A stretch of 10,057 nt of DNA from Acidobacteriota bacterium (GTDB lineage Bacteria > Acidobacteriota > Terriglobia > Terriglobales > Acidobacteriaceae), in contig JAKABE010000090.1 of the NCBI GenBank assembly GCA_021801945.1, positions 1 through 10,057 on the forward strand, given 5' to 3'. The translations under genes and the position numbers were made by a program. How positions within the stretch are numbered: position 1 is the first letter of the stretch; every line of letters begins with the position of its first letter. Below, in pieces: positions 7,621 through 10,057 of the stretch. The notes under the pieces were generated by a model. That model made no database searches, had not been told where the DNA came from, and was given only the letters and a program-made list of their open reading frames with translations.

Positions 7621-7643
7621 AAAAAGACCCCGTGGCCGGGGTC
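7621..7643 (-). terminator. Terminator-like hairpin reading toward dxs
   Basis: GACCCCG (7626-7632) pairs with CGGGGTC (7637-7643) in a perfect 7-bp stem with a 4-base loop. On the minus strand it is followed at once by TTTTT (7625-7621), the form of an intrinsic terminator. No minus-strand gene ends just before it: the gene to the right is on the + strand. It therefore sits in the dxs leader, where it could act as an attenuator, or it could stop antisense transcription arriving from the right. Confidence 0.55.
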
Positions 7644-7668
7644 TCCGAAACTGCTTCCGCTAATCTCC

Positions 7669-7674
7669 AGTATA
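7669..7674 (-). promoter_or_regulatory. Candidate -10 element for dxs
   Basis: On the minus strand this reads TATACT, five of six matches to TATAAT. No recognisable -35 lies 16-18 bases upstream. If used, the transcript would start near 7662, only about 19 bases ahead of the terminator-like hairpin. Confidence 0.25.
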
Positions 7675-7734
7675 CCCGCGTCCCGCTTGCTCGCTCCGAT
7701 TCCTTAGAGTGCCCTCCAGCGCCCTGATTGGGCC

Positions 7735-8577
7735 TTGCTCGTGCGATTTGGCACCGGGTCTATCGCGTTTTCGCCGCTCGCGCTCTACAATCGCATCTTG
7801 CTGCTCGACTTCCAACGCGGCCACCTCGAAGTGGTTCTTGTCTCCCCACGCAATCCTCTCAACATCGGAGCCGCGGCACGCGCCATGGCCAACTTCGGCT
7901 TTGCCCACCTGGCGGTGGTGGCACCCTATGCGCCTCATTGGCGCGAGGCCCGCTCGGCCGTTGGCGCTCCAGAACTCCTTCGCAACGCGAAAGAAACCGC
8001 CTCTCTCCCCGATGCTGTCGGCGCCTGCACGCTCGTGGTCGGCGCCGCATCCATCTCCCGCCGCAAGCCCGAGCAGCCCGTGGTTCCGCTGCCCGCTTTA
8101 GCCCCGCTCTTACAGAGCCACATCGCGCAGGGCGGCCGCGTCGCTCTGGTCTTCGGCCCCGAGAAGCGCGGCCTCACGCGCGACGATCTCTCCCACTGCC
8201 ATCTGCTCGTCGCGATCCCCACCGATGCGCGCCAGCCCTCCATGAACCTGGGACAAGCGGTTGCCGTTTGCCTCTATGAGCTCGCCACACGCTTCGCTGC
8301 TCCCGCCGCATTCCCGCATGCCGCCGGACCCGCGCCCGAACCGGACCAAGCGCCCCTCGCATCGACGGCTGACCTGGAACGGCTGGCCAGCGTTGTAGAA
8401 ATGGTCATGTCCGCCGCCAAGTACTCGCCTGCCGCCATGCACAAGGCGAACCGCCGCGACCTCACTCTTCTGCTCCGCCGCCTAGCCCTCACCGAGCGCG
8501 ATCTCCGCCGCATCCTGGGCTTCATGCGGCGCATCCTCTGGCGGTTGGAGCATCCGCCCACCCCTCATTCGGGCTGA
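7735..8577 (+). CDS. trmJ: TrmJ-like RNA 2'-O-methyltransferase (SpoU/TrmH, SPOUT superfamily)
   Basis: The product uses S-adenosylmethionine to methylate the ribose 2'-OH of RNA; TrmJ acts at position 32 of tRNA anticodon loops. All three SpoU motifs are visible: VSPRNPLNIGAAARAMANFG (36-55), RVALVFGPEKRGLTRDDL (135-152, including the conserved Glu143) and PSMNLGQAVAVCLYEL (168-183), which helps form the knot that binds the cofactor. A Pro/Ala-rich linker (about 188-211) leads to a helical C-terminal domain (about 213-272) like that of TrmJ, which supports TrmJ over shorter TrmL or TrmH forms. The start is uncertain. The longest frame begins at TTG 7735 with no ribosome site; GTG 7741 and TTG 7798 are alternatives. 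TTG 7798 sits just before the conserved domain and seven bases after TACAAT (7786-7791). The gene diverges from dxs. The family is certain, the exact target less so. Confidence 0.87.
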   Translation: MLVRFGTGSIAFSPLALYNRILLLDFQRGHLEVVLVSPRNPLNIGAAARAMANFGFAHLAVVAPYAPHWREARSAVGAPELLRNAKETASLPDAVGACTLVVGAASISRRKPEQPVVPLPALAPLLQSHIAQGGRVALVFGPEKRGLTRDDLSHCHLLVAIPTDARQPSMNLGQAVAVCLYELATRFAAPAAFPHAAGPAPEPDQAPLASTADLERLASVVEMVMSAAKYSPAAMHKANRRDLTLLLRRLALTERDLRRILGFMRRILWRLEHPPTPHSG

Positions 8578-8666
8578 AAAAACCTCCCGTCCTGTACATT
8601 GCAAACCGTATTTTCCCTGGCCTGCTGAAACAATATGCTGTAAAAGTGTAGACAAAAGGTTCCCTT

Positions 8667-9854
8667 ATGCTCCCTCTCCGTGTTCCATGCGCACCAAGCC
8701 ACCTGTCCGTTCCTTCTCCGTGCCTGGGCGCCTGGCTTCGTTTCGCCGCGCTGACCTTGGCCCTTGGCCTGATCGCTGCCCCGCCCTCCGCCCACGCCAA
8801 CCCGTCTGACCGGCCTGCGGCGCAATCTCCGCCGCCCCTGCCCGCGGCGACCGAATCCTCCGCGCCCCAGCGCGGCCCAGTCGGCGGCATCACGGAAGAT
8901 GAGCTTAAACAGATGCTGGTCGGCAAGCACCTCTACCTGCGCGGCAACTACCTCGACAATTCCCTCAGTTTCAATGTCCACGGTGGCCTGATTGGCCACT
9001 CGCCGCAGGGCTCTTACACGCTGTGCGGCGTTGAAATCACCAAGGTGCGTCTCGGCACGCACACGCTTCAGATCGAGGGAATCCGCTACGGACTGCACTT
9101 TCTCGGCGCTCTGCCCTCCGAGAACCTTTCCAACGACGTGGACTGGGTGCGCATCACGCGCAAAAAGAAGGTTCTCAGAATCTCCATCGACCGTGAGCGC
9201 GTGGTAAAGCCCAAAAAGATCAAGCACGAACGCTCCAGGCACGCAGACCAACCACCGACCCCGGTTGCAGCCACGCCACCATCCGTTCAGGCTGACTCAA
9301 CCAATGCCGTCACTACCTCACCCGCACACGCCGCCATGGTCCTCCGGCAAGCGCTCGATCATGTCTTCGCTCAGAGTATTGACGCCCGCATGATCGCCGC
9401 CATGCCTCATTTCTGGAGGCTCTACTATCAAGCGGCAGCAGTTCACCGTGACTTCCGGCCCACCAACTCCGCCGTCGAGAGCCAGGATTCCGTGGACCGC
9501 AAGGCCAAGCTTCTCTCCATAGTCGATCCCGGCTCCAATCAATACGCCCAAACCAGCGGTGTGGCCGGCATGGCCCTTTACAACGTCGTCGTGGGGCCCG
9601 ATGGCAAAGCCCAAGAGATAGCCGTCGCGCGCCCTATCGGCTTTGGCCTGGACAAAGACGCGATCTCCGCCATTCGTAAAGCAAAGTTCCAGCCCGCTCT
9701 CAAGAACGGCAAGCCCGTCCCCGTTCTCCTCAATTTGGTGGTCGAGTTCCGCATCTACTCGAAGCTCACCTCAACCCCGGCCCTGCCCGGCGCCGCGCAC
9801 AAGTCGGCTCAGCCATCGATGCCCGGCCCTTATAGCGTGGACGACGACCGCTGA
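8667..9854 (+). CDS. Exported protein with TonB C-terminal domain
   Basis: The 395-residue product has a long N-terminal n-region, then a hydrophobic stretch (about 24-40) ending SAHA|NP, which looks like a cleavable signal peptide (cut after residue 44). A Pro-rich spacer (46-70) follows. Next is a beta-rich domain (about 74-183, including ITEDELKQMLVGKHLYLRG) that I do not recognise but that reads as a conserved exported module. A Lys-rich segment and a second Pro-rich spacer (183-205) come next, then a helical segment (226-263). Residues about 295-366 form a TonB C-terminal domain (GMALYNVVVGPDGKAQEI, then AISAIRKAKFQPALKNGKPV). Classic TonB keeps an uncleaved N-terminal anchor to work with ExbB/ExbD, so a cleavable signal would make this a soluble TonB-like protein rather than an energy transducer. 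No exbBD genes are in the window. The ATG at 8667 is preceded by AAAAGG (8654-8659) at seven-base spacing. Confidence 0.82.
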   Translation: MLPLRVPCAPSHLSVPSPCLGAWLRFAALTLALGLIAAPPSAHANPSDRPAAQSPPPLPAATESSAPQRGPVGGITEDELKQMLVGKHLYLRGNYLDNSLSFNVHGGLIGHSPQGSYTLCGVEITKVRLGTHTLQIEGIRYGLHFLGALPSENLSNDVDWVRITRKKKVLRISIDRERVVKPKKIKHERSRHADQPPTPVAATPPSVQADSTNAVTTSPAHAAMVLRQALDHVFAQSIDARMIAAMPHFWRLYYQAAAVHRDFRPTNSAVESQDSVDRKAKLLSIVDPGSNQYAQTSGVAGMALYNVVVGPDGKAQEIAVARPIGFGLDKDAISAIRKAKFQPALKNGKPVPVLLNLVVEFRIYSKLTSTPALPGAAHKSAQPSMPGPYSVDDDR

Positions 9855-9966
9855 CGCACAACTTCATTCAGGCCTTGTCGCGAGGCAAAAGCGCTGCTGT
9901 CAATGGCAGGTCATCCTGGACAAGATGCTTCAAACCCCATATCAGGAGATTGCGTCCTGTAAATAT
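9855..9966. other. Intergenic stretch without visible features
   Basis: The 112 bases after the TonB-like gene hold no supported gene, repeat or promoter. The hairpin cluster begins directly after this stretch. Confidence 0.5.
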
Positions 9967-9989
9967 CCCCCAGCAAAGCTGGGGGCTTT
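9967..9989 (+). terminator. Perfect GC-rich hairpin, possible terminator of the TonB-like gene
   Basis: CCCCCAGC (9967-9974) pairs perfectly with GCTGGGGG (9978-9985) across an AAA loop, followed by CTTT. The stem is very strong, but the T-tract is short, so termination is plausible rather than certain. The hairpin could also be part of a mobile-element end or an RNA, given the further hairpins just after it. Confidence 0.45.
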
Positions 9990-9997
9990 ACGTTGTG

Positions 9998-10020
9998 AGC
10001 CGCTCAAAGCGGCTTGAGCG
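9998..10020. repeat. Two mutually exclusive overlapping hairpins
   Basis: AGCCGCT (9998-10004) can pair with AGCGGCT (10008-10014) over a CAA loop. Alternatively CGCTCAA (10001-10007) can pair with TTGAGCG (10014-10020) over a 6-base loop. Both stems are perfect 7-bp stems and share bases, so only one can form at a time. Confidence 0.5.
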
Positions 10021-10054
10021 GGGTCGCTAACGCGGCCCCGATATGCTTGGGGCC
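10020..10054. repeat. Two further overlapping GC-rich hairpins at the right edge
   Basis: GGGGTCGC (10020-10027) pairs with GCGGCCCC (10032-10039) over a TAAC loop, with one G-T position. GGCCCC (10034-10039) can instead pair with GGGGCC (10049-10054). The window ends three bases later, so the extent and role of the element cannot be judged. Confidence 0.45.
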
Positions 10055-10057
10055 ACC

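Noticed and set aside
8578..8666. TTGCAA and TATGCT as promoter elements for the TonB-like gene
   Set aside because: The two are not spaced 16-18 bases apart, and no other pairing in the gap gives a fair match.
9643..10017. Open frame of 124 codons running past the end of the TonB-like gene
   Set aside because: It is a shifted frame of that gene running into the hairpin region, with no domain or ribosome site.

Overview
The window is GC-rich chromosomal DNA, most likely from an Acidobacteriota (class Terriglobia-like) genome. The main pointers are an 831-residue orphan MacB/FtsX-type permease of the 'acidobacterial duplicated orphan permease' (ADOP) kind, a TonB C-terminal-domain protein with an unusual N-terminal domain, and a divergent deoxyxylulose-5-phosphate synthase. 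This lineage call is inferred from protein style; there is no rRNA in the window to settle it.

Layout from left to right. (1) Positions 1-1312 on the + strand form a tightly overlapping gene string: the C-terminal end of an unknown gene, a 238-residue unknown protein with a possible winged-helix segment, and a PIN-domain (VapC-like) protein. They are joined by ATGA and GTGA stop/start overlaps, so they are probably translationally coupled. The PIN protein lacks most of the acidic residues that normally bind metal. (2) An intergenic stretch at 1313-1570 leads to a 12-TM APC-superfamily amino-acid permease (1571-3004, +). (3) The ADOP permease (3035-5530, -) converges on it with only 30 bases between the stops. 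(4) dxs (5678-7564, -) lies upstream of the ADOP gene on the same strand, 147 bases away. (5) dxs diverges from a TrmJ-like tRNA/rRNA 2'-O-methyltransferase gene (7735-8577, +). The space between them holds three consecutive hairpins, one of them a terminator-like hairpin reading toward dxs. (6) A secreted or periplasmic protein with a TonB C-terminal domain (8667-9854, +) follows. (7) The last 200 bases contain no gene but carry a dense run of nested hairpins up to the window edge.

The genes are mostly housekeeping and envelope functions with no single shared pathway: isoprenoid precursor synthesis (dxs), RNA modification (trmJ-like), amino-acid uptake (APC), and envelope proteins (ADOP, TonB-like). 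I see no CRISPR array, tRNA, rRNA or complete mobile element. The items most worth a second look are the degenerate PIN protein with its coupled partner, the hairpin cluster in the dxs leader, and the hairpin cluster at the right edge.
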